64,000 nucleotides of DNA from Tetraselmis striata (taxonomy: Eukaryota; Chlorophyta; Chlorodendrophyceae; Chlorodendrales; Chlorodendraceae): positions 62,001 to 126,000 of the forward strand of contig VCJN01000543.1 of the NCBI GenBank assembly GCA_006384855.1. The letters are read 5' to 3'. The notes under the pieces were generated by a model, which made no database searches, was not told the origin of the DNA, and saw only the letters and a list, made by a program, of their open reading frames with translations. Made by a program: the position numbers and the translations under genes. This document shows, piece by piece, positions 34,330 to 44,545 of this stretch. The first letter of the stretch is position 1. Each line of letters starts with the position of its first letter.

Positions 34330-36879
34330 GCCGCCCGGTTGATCGCGTGTGAGAACCACCCCCACGCCATGTCTGCCCCGTCCGTGCCGATGGCATTTGA
34401 AGGCACATTAATCCTTGGAGCGCATGTATTTGGGTGACACTTGCACGACGCTGCCCCGGATATGTGCGGGTAGCGCGGCGTTACGTGCCATGGTTCCACC
34501 GTCTGCAGCTTGTAGTTTGACGGCACACAGTCTTGGAGGGATCTGATCGTTGGAGTCGGGGTCTAGTTCTGGATAGAATTGCGATGGTCCCTCCTACCCA
34601 TGTTGGAGAATAGCAGTGTTTTGCGATAAGCGCTCGATCCCGCCATTACGGCGTCCGGCTGAACTGAGTCTCCGAGCAGGTGGGTGAACACGTTTTGGGC
34701 CTCTAGGATGAGGGGGCGGGTATCCGTCTCGAAGATGGGCGACGTCTCCAACATCCACGCAAACGGCGCGTTGCCAGGTGCTGCGGGTTCCCATCCCGCC
34801 GCCGTGTAGGCATTGTGGAGTGCCCTCATTACCACCATCAACTTGAACACCATACCCGATCGCTGGATCTCTGAGCCCCAATACGTCTCCTGCCAATGAC
34901 GTATCCACGCATGGTATAGTTGCGATCACCAGATTTGGTAATGATTTTGTTGTCAGGTTGAACACGAACTCGGCCTCGGCAGCGAACTCCTCGAGGTCAC
35001 ATGGGATAGTATGCTCCCAATCGCTGAGCGCGTTGATGTCCCATTGTGAGGGGGCATCTTGCATCAGCTGCTGGAGCCGCTAGGCCGTGAGATCCCTGGC
35101 TTTGCTGTTGACGTCGTTATATCTGATTTTTTGAACTGTCCGCCTGCGGTATGCATGCCGTAAATTGGAACTATCTGGCCGGCGCAAATGTCGAGCACAG
35201 AGAACACTCATGCCTTCGGCATGAACCTCTTGGGTTCTGTGACACGACCCCACGCGGTAGCTGTTTCCGGCAAGCATCCGTGTTGACTGAGTATGCGTTG
35301 CATGACTGGATCCATGTCAATATTTCGACTTTTAAGTGTACGGCACAGCGAGTACGGGAACTTTCTGTGATCGATCCCCGCTGTGTGATCCAGTGGTTCG
35401 TACATAGGTTACTTGCACACACTTGCTTATTCAGCGGTGATGTGTGCGTATCCGAGCCCGTGTGTGATGTGTTTATCGTCAGTTTGAGGCATATGTAATT
35501 TCCTCCAAAGCATTTTGTGCGTGCGTGGATGCTAGACGCTTGCAACGGAGTTTGCCATTTTTTTGGCAACAAAGGTTATGAGCCTGATTACAACAACGGT
35601 CCACGCGCCTGAGTCTAGAACGCTCCGCGCTGAAAATGGTGGTACTGCGAGGCTTATGATCGATCTGATTTTTACCTGCTCAAAGTCGCAGGTTCAAAAT
35701 TGAACGCTGCTCTGCCTACATTTGTGATCACGTGGTGCATGGGGAAGGCTTGGGATCTTTGAACGGATCTGAGACTGCGAGGCTAACAGTCTATCGCTTG
35801 GCCCTGGCGGAACCGCCGGTCTTGATCATGGTGAGAACGGTATCCTTGTCCAGTCTTAGCAGGGAGACGTGATGGAGGAAGTTGAACTTTGAGACAGACC
35901 GAGTGCATGTGCCAGTCATGGTGGCCTCGCACATGTTCTTGGCGCACCATGCAGTCTTTCTTCGTGGTGGCCAGTTCCCTTGTGGGCCAAGGTCATACCG
36001 CTTATCCTTTTACGGTTCCACGGTTTGTATCCGTTATCTTTGGGGGGACAGTGGGCTTGGGCCCGAAGGACCCCTCGCCAACCACATAATGGGGAGCTGC
36101 GGCCTTGGCATGGGATTGTATCTTGAGGTTCCGCGTTAAACGCTTCCCCATGATGAAAGCAAACCGGACCACGAAGGTCTTGGCCAGATCCTTGGCCGAT
36201 GCCCAGGTGAGCCCCTCGTTCGCGTCTGCGTGACCCGGGGGATAAGTCATCTTGGCGATCACCTGAGTGGCTTGCATGTTCGTTGCCACACCGCTAGTGT
36301 TCATGCCGGATACCATATCGACTGGATCCCTGGCGCCCTCGGCCATGTCAAGGATCTGCGTGGTGAGATTGGCCACGCGGCCCTTGAGCTTGGTAATTGT
36401 GATCAATTGAGAGTCGAGCTAGATATGGAGGTTTGTCATGCGCGGTCCATGCGCTCAAGTCGTGCCATGACGCGCTGGCCGAAGAGAAGAGCCTCCCGCG
36501 CGGCTGACCCGCCATGGTCTGCCGCTGATATTGCGAGTTGATCCGCCTCTCGCTGATCTTTGGCGTGAGGCATCCTGCCTTGCCGCTATTGGGTTTCGAT
36601 CTCGGCTTCATCAGGCGCGGTCTTGCCGTCTGCGGCCATGTTGACCGTATCCCCGATGCCCTTGATCTCCTCGATCTCCTCGATCTCGTCCTCGGTATCT
36701 CCGGTGCCTTCCTGGCCGCCGCTGCCCTCCGGCCGGCCGGACAGCGTGGTCTTGCCCTTTTCGGACTTGCTGCCTGCCTTCCATTGGCATGCTGCCGCCC
36801 CTCTCTTCGGCTTGGGTGGGCTCACGTCATCAGCTGGTACGAGCTCCCCCACCGGCATGTTGTTCTCCGTTCCGGTCAT
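34330..36879 (-). pseudogene. Gag-like region of the Kangaroo-like element
   Basis: Begins MTGTENNMPVGELVPADD (36879), a charged stretch rich in E, K and G, then ALLFGQRVMARLERMDRA, a stop, and TKLKGRVANLTTQILDMAE, LAKTFVVRFAFIMGKRLTRN (36.0-36.4 kb). A second part at 34.56-35.06 kb holds WDINALSDWEHTIPCDLEEF and APFAWMLETSPIFETDTRPL. The last part at 34.37-34.5 kb has NYKLQTVEPWHVTPRYPH and CKCHPNTCAPRINVPSNA. No conserved gag domain can be named; position upstream of RT and the coiled, charged N-terminus are the basis. Broken by several frameshifts; 35.1-35.83 kb shows nothing coding. Confidence 0.5.
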
Positions 36880-36899
36880 GGTACTTTATAGCTGGTAGC

Positions 36900-37401
36900 T
36901 GGAAAAAACACAAAGGCATGAGATGGTGCGGCGTAGCGTGCCGTGACAGGGGGTGGAGCTAGAGATGGATGTGACTTCGGACTCGTGTTTAGTTTGCCAT
37001 GCGCCGCGCTACCTTTGTAGTCGGGCGCTTTTGTGTATGGTCCTTCGGTCCTTCCCGTGTCCGCTCCTCCCGTCCCCGTGCCCCTTTCATGCGCAACGCT
37101 CCGAGCGCGTCTCCAGACAGCTCTCGTCGCCCATCTGTTGTTTTTGAATACATGAATATATTTGGCACGGCGACGTTTAACCTTCCACGGCGTGCACGCC
37201 GCCTCACGCTTTGATCTGCGGCGATGGTTACGCCACTTTTATCTTATTTAGGCAAGCGTTACAATGCACGTGCGTGCTTCATATCGTAGTTGAAAATAAT
37301 GCGAGGAGCCATACATACCAAGTACCTATACTGGTGTGAATTCCAAAAAGGGCAGTAACAAATCCACCTACTACTGAAAGTAGTAATAAAAAATCAACAC
37401 A
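36900..37401. other. No recognisable gene
   Basis: Short frames only. Possibly the outer end of the Kangaroo-like element. Confidence 0.4.
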
Positions 37402-37811
37402 TCAAGCCGCATAAAAGCGGCCCGCATCCCGCATAAAGCGGGATGGATGAGTGATGCGCACACGGTTCAGAGTCCGGGCCACGCGTGCACGTGTGTGTGT
37501 GGGTGATCCTCGGACGTGCTGTGCAGCTTCAACAACGGGATGGCCGACGAATCTGCGCCGTTTGATGAGGCAGCGAGCGCGCTCTCGAGCGGCCACCAAG
37601 CTCAGGACCCCGAGGAATCTCTTGCGAGCAAGGCCTCCTGGTGAGCCTGGGTGGTGCACCGAGTGCCCCGTGATGAGAGGGCACCCCGATCCGCAGCCAA
37701 GCATGTGATACCGCGCACTGTGCGGCGCACCCCCTTGCTCACCTCACCCACTTTGCCGAAGACCATGCCCGTGTACTCCGACATATCCAGGATGTCTCGA
37801 AGAGGACCCTT
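37402..37811 (-). pseudogene. Downstream part of the preceding frame, frameshifted
   Basis: Reads RDILDMSEYTGMVFGKVGEV, VRRTVRGIT, then in the next frame HSVHHPGSPGGLARKRFLGV, ARERARCLIKRRRF, ending at 37402. Contiguous with the 332-aa frame on the same strand; its composition suggests it was the C-terminus of the same protein. No motif. Confidence 0.35.
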
Positions 37812-38810
37812 CTATCCGGGCTCCGTGTTGTGCCACGCCGCATCCCGCGCTGCCAACCCCCGTTGTATGTCGCCCAACAGGGAGCGCTCATACCGATCCA
37901 CAGCCGTGGCCCGGGGCACTGCCGTGTACTTGACCCCGTACCGCGTAGTCTTGAACTCCAGGAACGCGGACTTCAAGCTCCGGGGATCATAGCTCCCGGT
38001 CACGACGTTGAACGCCGGAAGGGAGAGCTCTGCGTCCGGCACTAGGTCCTTGAGTTCATCTCTGGGTACGGTGTTGCCGAGAGGCACTGCCTGCTGGAAC
38101 AAGTCATCCACCTCCCGCCGTACAGCGATACCCAGGTCGTGAACACAGTGATTGCGGAAGGCAGCTGCGATAGCGTCGTGCTGTACACGCCAGTGGGCGT
38201 CTCCAGGTGCCGGAAGGTTCATGAGTGCGTCGCCATATAGGTCAACGGTGACGGGGTTGTGCTCCGTCGAGGGTAGAATGATCTGGCTCCCAACCACCGG
38301 GGCCAAGCACGGGCTAGGCAGAAAGAAATAACTGGCAGCGATCTCCCGCAGCTCATGCGGAGTCATGACCGTCCGCGGGTCGGGCTGGTTGAACAAGATC
38401 CGTTCCCTACATGTGACAGGGAGAGCGCACACCTCATTTCGAAGCTGAGAGTTGTTGGCATGGTCTAGAAACGCCGTCAGCTCCTTTTGCGAGTCCGACG
38501 CAGCCTCCACTTCCCGCTCCATCACGCGCGCATCTGCGTCGCTGAGATGGCCAGCAGTAGCCGCTTGGAGGCGGCCCCACGCCTCGCGCATCGCCGCGGC
38601 GTAGCTGTCCGACCCATGAGCATCGTTGAGCAAGTGGTGATACCGGCGGGCGGAAGAAGTTGCGTTGAAGCTGCCTCGGCCAAGTACGGACCCGAGCTGT
38701 GGGTCAAAGAAACCAGGGGTGGGGGTGTTGGTGCCGGAGTTCCTAGTCAGGAACCTTGGGAGGATGGCGTTCATGCAGCCGATAAAGGCGGCATCACGAA
38801 CGGTAGCCAT
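37812..38810 (-). CDS. 332-aa open frame, probable LINE protein C-terminal region
   Basis: Uninterrupted frame from ATG at 38810. Features: an Ala-rich helical first half; SYFFLPSPCLAPVVG and VDLYGDALMNLPAPGDAHW near residues 165-205, resembling the region after the RT of some algal LINE proteins (..YGD....GDA..R..H); VRREVDDLFQQAV; then DLVPDAELSLPAF (Asp about 259) and SAFLEFKTTRYG (Glu 285, Lys 287), the D..ExK spacing of a PD-(D/E)XK nuclease. Function is inferred from pattern only. After the stop the similarity-like reading (RDILDMSEYTGMVFGKV) continues in another frame to about 37600, so the frame is probably cut by a frameshift near 37815. Confidence 0.45.
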   Translation of the reverse strand: MATVRDAAFIGCMNAILPRFLTRNSGTNTPTPGFFDPQLGSVLGRGSFNATSSARRYHHLLNDAHGSDSYAAAMREAWGRLQAATAGHLSDADARVMEREVEAASDSQKELTAFLDHANNSQLRNEVCALPVTCRERILFNQPDPRTVMTPHELREIAASYFFLPSPCLAPVVGSQIILPSTEHNPVTVDLYGDALMNLPAPGDAHWRVQHDAIAAAFRNHCVHDLGIAVRREVDDLFQQAVPLGNTVPRDELKDLVPDAELSLPAFNVVTGSYDPRSLKSAFLEFKTTRYGVKYTAVPRATAVDRYERSLLGDIQRGLAARDAAWHNTEPG

Positions 38811-40118
38811 GCCTCGAGATCATATATATGCAAAAACATGATGGGCAGTCACGAGGGCGGCGTGCCGTTCCACCGACCCCCGAGCCGCGGAGCTCACTCC
38901 CATACTAGCTCCATATTATACGATCTCACATAGCTGGGAACGGCCCAGCCCCTGTAGCTCACCCCTCCCTAGGGAGCTCACTACAGACACCCTCTCAGGT
39001 GGTGAGGGACTATATCTTGAGCACGGCGGTGCCCCGCCGCACCGGCTCCCGTCTGGTCTCTGAACCTTCCCCTCTTAGCATATTGCGATCTACACTCGGC
39101 CGTAGGTGGAGGGGCTTGGCTGCGTGTGGCCCGATCCTGGGGTGGCGCTGATCATTGGGGAACCATGCGCTACACAGAAGTGTATCTCCATGCCCCTCTC
39201 TCGCATTGTGCCCATACCCGAGTTGCTCAACCTCTCGGAACCTCCAGTGTTGTGCTGGAAAGTGGGAGCGGGGGCTCAAGGGGCTTCCTCGCAATCTGAG
39301 AGCCTGTCCCTGGAAAAACAGCTCCATAAGGGATTCGAGCTGAGCGGACTTGACGGCAAGGTTTGACCCCGACGCACGGCCGCACCCAGCCAGTGCCGCA
39401 CGCCAGGCAAGCCGCCTGCCGCAATGGGAGGGGTGCACCCTCGGTTGCAAGCTGGGGGATGTAAACCAGCTCGGGCCATATCGGACGCTCAACCCTACTC
39501 CATGCGTGGGGAGGGGGGCGTGTGATTCTACTGGCCAGGATCCGGTGCGGCCCCCAGCACCGCACGCGGGTCCCCGAGGTCTCGAGAGAAGAGGCTGAAC
39601 CTGGGCCTCTTGTGCTTCCCGTCGCGTTGAGTCGCCGCAGTCGTCCGCTGATGCTCTTGCTTATCCCTCGCCTCGATGTGGAGCCCCAGCGGCCCCATGT
39701 AGTCTCGGTGGAAGTTTGCGCCGACATGGCGTAGGCCACCTAGGGTGCGCCCCACTGTCCGCCACACCGCATGTCGTTTGCATGTCGGCCATGTAAAGCG
39801 GGCCCACCGAAGCGGCCATGTAAAGCGGCCGACGGAAATAGGTACCGAAATATAGGCCGACGGTATGTAGCGACTAAAGGTACCTGTATACTACGGGACG
39901 TCGTCACATCGCTTTGTTACTACGAAGCACATCACGTGCAGGCGGCAGGCCAGAGGCGGCAAGGAGTGCTGGATTCTCAACTTATCTTTTCTTACATCAG
40001 TGCCTTAGCGTATGCGCACCAAAAGCATAGCTAAAATCGATTGTGAATTCTAAAGCAGTTATTGTCTCCCCATTGACAAGACGCATAGCAAAATATTGCG
40101 AGTCGACGCCCTTCCGGT
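38811..40118. other. Unassigned region upstream of NMNAT
   Basis: Two overlapping minus-strand frames of 160 and 170 codons (39010-39492, 39227-39739) lack motifs; I leave them uncalled. A short tandem CGGCCATGTAAAGCGG occurs twice (about 39787-39830). The promoter of NMNAT should lie in the last few hundred bases; no clear element seen. Confidence 0.4.
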
Positions 40119-41328
40119 ATGGCTTCATGCTCGGAGCGCAGCGTTTCCTCTTCTGGCCGAGCTCCGCCCGGGCAGACACGAATCGCTGCTGGCGCTGAGG
40201 AACCGCCCGACGACGCCGATGACTACGTCGCCCTGCCTACCTCTAAACTGCTGTTCCGATGGACAGCAGGAGCCGTAAGCTCCCAGGTGCAGCAGGGTGC
40301 CAAAGCAGCCGTAATTGTATCGTGCGGAAGCTTCAATCCGGTGACAGTCCAGCACCTCAGGAACCTCGAGCTTGCACGGTATTCGTTGAGAGAGGTAGCC
40401 CCCCCCCCCCCCCCCCCCCCCCGCTCATACATTCACTCCCTCGGACACTGCTTCAATTGGGTTGGCCACCTAAGAGCAAGCATCGTATACGTGGACAGAA
40501 GGAGAACCAGAAAACCCTAAACCAGAAGGAGCTCGCGGGAAGGATAGCATGCTTCAGCTAGAGCGCTGCTGCATGTCATGCAAACCATACTTATGTTGCT
40601 TTGAGCACTGACTGGTGTCCCAGCCCCCTTCCAGGCGTCTGGCTGCTGCGTTTTAGGCGGATTTCTGTCCCCGGTGAGCGGCAGCTATAAAAAGCCTTGT
40701 CTGGCTCGTGCCGAGGATCGCGTGCGGTTGGCTGAGGCGGCGGTGGTGGATTCCGACTGGATCGCGGTGGACCGCTGGGAGTCGGCACAGCCCTCCTACG
40801 TGCGAACGCTTCACGTGCTGGCCAGCATAGAGGAGGAGGTGAACCACGCACTACGCAAGCGCGCCGGGGGGAGTGCCCCGCCGGTGCAGGTGTTCCTGCT
40901 GTGTGGGGCAGATATGCTCTCAGCCATGAATGACGAGAAGGTGTGGGACCGCACCCTGCTGCGGAGCCTGCTGAGCAAGTATGAGATAGTGTGCGTGGGG
41001 CGGACCGGCGTGGACACTTCAGAGATCACCAGGGAGGTGGGTATGCCCGCGGTTATGTTGCTGCTGGGAGAGCTGCTCACCGGCTGGCTGCACGGCAGCA
41101 TGCTGAGCGCCCTGGGTGTCTCTGACCCCTGCTGATTAGGGGACGGTCCTGCACGAGTTCAAGGCGGCGATACACTTCATCCAAGACCCCTTCAGCAACG
41201 ACATCAGCTCCACCAAGGTCCGGGAGGAGCTGCAACATGGGCGCCCAGTTGACTACATCGTCCCCGACAAGGTGCTCAACCTCATCCGCGCCGAGAAGCT
41301 GTACGGAGTGGCGCCATCATACCCGTGA
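40119..41328 (+). CDS. NMNAT: Nicotinate/nicotinamide mononucleotide adenylyltransferase
   Basis: Transfers AMP from ATP to NMN/NaMN, the step that forms NAD (or its deamido precursor). Three exons with GT-AG introns, all phase 0: 40119-40394, 40635-41036, 41140-41328; 288 aa. Nucleotidyltransferase signature GSFNPVTVQH at residues 70-79; GGFLSPVSGSYKK at 100-112; DRWES (Trp 140); FLLCGADML at 179-187; ISSTKVR at 248-254, the C-terminal phosphate-binding motif. Size fits eukaryotic NMNATs (about 240-300 aa) with a 40-residue acidic N-terminal extension lacking an obvious targeting signal. The start is the first ATG of the open exon. Intron 1 starts GTAG followed by 24 C. Convergent with RAF1. 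Appears intact. Confidence 0.92.
40399..40422 (+). repeat. 24-nt poly-C run at intron position +5 of NMNAT
   Basis: The intron starts GTAG at 40395 and the C run begins directly after it. Confidence 0.95.
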
Positions 41329-41939
41329 TTAAGCCATACTGTAGTCACACGGACGGTTGTTTGATTTCCAGTGTGTCACTGCTGTGCTCGACATTTCATG
41401 GGTGAGTACATCTACCATGGACCCGCTGCACCATCAAAACATCGGGACCTAGTCGGTGTCCCTGCGATAGAAGCCCAGGTTGCCTCTGCTATCACAATGA
41501 GTTTGGCCTTGTTGGGCAAATGTCGCCACCCCCCATCCTCCTCTTTCTAGTCTACTGGTAACCAGAGCCGCACGGTAGAACAGTTCAGTCAGCGCCACAG
41601 GATGCGCGCGCAGCTGTTTCCCTTAACCTAGCCGGTTATACGCCAGGCAGTGTGCCGTGAGAGGAATCTGCGCTGAGTGTGAGTAAAAACCCACTCAACC
41701 CGTACTAGCCCCCTAACAACTCCCATGCATTGAACATCGTACCAGCGTGCACTCGCTTCCTTTTGTTGACGAGGTAGCATCCGTCCATGAACTGGGAAAG
41801 ATTCAGTAGATCGACGATGCATGTGCAAAACACACCTTGCAACCAGGCCACACAGGCCTCATGCACTGGGGAGGAGGGGGGGCACCGCTACAGCTGCATT
41901 GCCACGCGCAAGCCCCTCCGCATACACTAGCCAGGTTAT
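41329..41939. other. Convergent 3' intergenic region NMNAT/RAF1
   Basis: 611 nt between the two stop codons. Should hold both 3' UTRs. No open frame with recognisable content, no clear repeat. Confidence 0.6.
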
Positions 41940-44545
41940 CTACAGCTGCAGGGGCAGGTCCTGCACCCCTTGCGCACGCTTAGGAGTTTTCACCACCAGC
42001 AGCACGCGGCCCAGGACCGGCCTGCCAGCGGTCTGGCTGCCGGGGACGAGCTCCACCGGCCCCGCAGCCGAGGGCGCAATGTACCAGCAAGCATCGTCTA
42101 TGGCGCCGAAGTCCTTGTCCACGAGCACCACACCAGCCCCATCCTTCGCAGACTGCTTCGCAGACACCTCCTGCCAAATGCAAAGGCACAGCGGCAGCTC
42201 TCAGAAGCTGCCAGGCTTGACAAGGGGCGCCAGGACAGTGAGCGGCAGGAGCGTACCGATCCTTGGTGCAGATCCCTTGACAGCACCTGCACCTGGGAAC
42301 ACTCAGGGACGAAAATGCCATATGGGCGCTTTGCAAAGGTCACGGCCCTCCAGGACGGCATCACCTGCGCAAACCGGTATCATGACACCATCGCATCAGC
42401 ATGGCGGGTCGTCATGATGGAAACCACGAGCAATGTGATGTGGGATGATCGCAACTCCGATGGTTCCAACATGGCCAAGGATGTGGTTCCCCTGTGTGGG
42501 GAGTGCGAAACGTGAAAAGGGGGGGGGGGGGGGGGGGTTACCATCCACTTGTGGCCTCCGCCAGTCTCGCTGAAGAATCCAAAGTCTGTGGAAGTCTTTG
42601 AGACCGTGACCTGCTCCACTCCCATCGCATCAAGCTGTGCATTTCCAGAAGCGGGACATCAGGAACTCGACCTGTTCCCAAATTGCCCCTCAGCAATGTA
42701 TGGAATGCGGGCCGGTGTTTACCTGGCCGTAAGTGCCAGCGATGCCGATGGGGCGGTACCCAATCTCATCACCCGTGAAGCGGACATACTCAAATGTGGG
42801 GACGGGCAGTGCGCGCGCACTCTCCGCGCTGGCCTCTGGAGCATCTGCCAGTGTGAGAAAGCTTTGCTGTGGAATCACGCGCAGCAAGGAACGGCTCAGT
42901 GGCATGCTTGGCAGGCCAATGCATGCCCCGTAAGCAAAAGAAGCGGCCAGGCGTGGCCTGTATTACCAGCTTGGAGGTTGCGGAAGGAGACAGGTCCGGG
43001 CAGGCCAAGCCCTTCTTGAGCGCCCTCTCCAGCTCGGCCTCGTTCTTCTGCTGCTCAACGCACTGCGTGCGAGTGAAATAGAGGTCCGGGGGGAGGGGGC
43101 ATGCTGGTGCTAAGTCGCAAAGCAAGAGGCAAGCCAGACCGGCTCACTCTGCGTAAATGAGCGGACGAGGGAAACCGGGGGCGGCACTCCCTTGCGCAGC
43201 GCTTACGTCTCGGAAGTATTTGAGCGCCATGCAGTCGGCAGGGGTATCCAGGAACCCCTCTGTCTCGTCCGCTTTCCGGCGCTCGTAGTCCTTGACAGCC
43301 CTGGCGAGCCTGAAAGCCTCCTGCGCTCAGCACATTCGGCCGCCAGCTCAGCAGTGACGCCATGCCTGGCATGCGAATCCACAAGGCAGCGCGCTTTCGC
43401 GTCTGCCCCAAAAAGCCGCTGCACCCCACCTCTTGGTTCAGCCTATGCTTCACAATGTACTTGCCCGCTGCCATGCGTCGGTCTGTGCTGTCCACAAAGC
43501 GGAGCTCGCCGAGCATCTCTGGCCCAGACGCCATGTCATCAAAGTATGATAGCTGCGGGACGCGGTGCCCGCCCGTCAATGTCAGATTCGCCAGGTCTCA
43601 GGCGTTTGCAGGACTGAGACACGCAACAGGCGGAGGCATGGCGCACCTCCTCCTTGGTGAAGAGCCCAGAGATCACGAGAGAATCATACACTGAGCCGGA
43701 GATCATCCACTGGTTCTGGACCCGGCTATCGATTCCGCTGATGTCCTCAAGGAGCTTGGTGTCGAAGCCGGCGCGGTTAAGAAGCGGGATCACTTTGCCC
43801 AGGGTGTGCCAGTAGCCAGACTGGGTGGACAGCATGTCCATGAGCTGGTTTGAGTCCATAGCCTTCAGGCTGGCATCAAGCTGCTCCCATTCATTGCTCT
43901 CCTCCTGGGAAAAACCGGCTGGGGGCCGATACTTGTTGTACGTGGGCGCCGGAGTGCCGCCCGGCATCTCCAGGCTTGTGCCCACCATGCCTCCTTGCGG
44001 CGGGGGTGTTCCTGTTTAGGGTGCAAACGTGCAAACCACACCATCCCCATGCTATAATAAGATCAATCACCACGTAGGCAAGTTATGGTGGGATCAGGCA
44101 GCACGATCCAACAGGGCTGATAAGGTGTCTGAGAATGGCCAAGTGCAAGGCAAGCATCGCCGGCTTCAGAGGGGGCCGGGGTGGAGGTCAGACAAGGCGC
44201 GTTAGTGCGGCTATGGGAAGTTGTAGTGACGCGTGCGCGACGGGGGAAGCTGGCACCTCCGATGGGGAGCCGGCGTCCAGAAGGGTCGACGATTCCGAGT
44301 CCTCGACCGCGGCCTCCGCCATTCTGGAAGTCCTGCTGGTCACCGCGACCCCTGCCTGCACCACCCCTGCCGCCCGGCATATACAGCCCGCCGCCACGCC
44401 CTTGCTGACTATCGGGCCTATCGCCGCCACGGCCGCCCAAGAGGGCCGATGGAGCGACGCCCGATGAGATGCGACGGCGGGTTGCACTCCTATGAGTGCC
44501 GCCAGCGGCCAGCTGGGCTCCAAAGCTCATGCCAGCAACCGCCAT
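41940..44545 (-). CDS. RAF1: Rubisco accumulation factor 1, chloroplast assembly chaperone
   Basis: RAF1 binds Rubisco large-subunit dimers in the plastid stroma and helps build the L8 core. Nine exons joined by GT-AG in phase: 44545-44257, 44011-43647, 43552-43430, 43320-43207, 43062-42967, 42866-42723, 42634-42542, 42364-42293, 42170-41940; 508 aa. Residues 1-35 look like a transit peptide (Ala/Ser/Arg). Residues 38-83 are Gly/Arg-rich (GGRGGAGRGRG). Alpha domain about 115-220: WEQLDASLKAMDSNQL, LLNRAGFDTKLLEDISGI, VQNQWMISGSVYDSL. Then MLGELRFVDSTDRRMAAGKY, EAFRLARAVKDYERR, GFLDTPADCMALKYFRD. Beta domain: DEIGYRPIGIAGTYG, PSWRAVTFAKRPYGIF, ending LGRVLLVVKTPKR. Longer than plant RAF1 (about 430-450 aa) mainly at the N-terminus. 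Looks intact. Confidence 0.9.
42519..42537 (-). repeat. 19-nt poly-C run (coding strand) at intron position +5 of RAF1 intron 7
   Basis: After exon 7 (ends 42542) the intron reads GTAA and then 19 C on the coding strand. Same placement as in NMNAT intron 1. Confidence 0.95.

Larger units (their letters stand above)
29616..36880. mobile_element. Kangaroo-like tyrosine-recombinase retrotransposon (DIRS order)
   Basis: Four modules: gag-like (36.88 to 34.33 kb, minus), RT (33.75 to 32.80 kb, minus), RNase H (32.72 to 31.71 kb, minus) and tyrosine recombinase (29.67 to 31.42 kb, plus). The recombinase and RNase H are convergent, 0.28 kb apart. An inverted recombinase gene is the known peculiarity of Kangaroo from Volvox, which supports both the family and a green algal host. 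A 0.5 kb repeat copy is inserted between gag and RT (33812-34313). Terminal repeats not identified. All genes carry stops or frameshifts. Confidence 0.65.

Noticed and set aside
38490..38933. 148-codon plus-strand frame
   Set aside because: Shadow of the 332-codon minus-strand frame and its upstream region.
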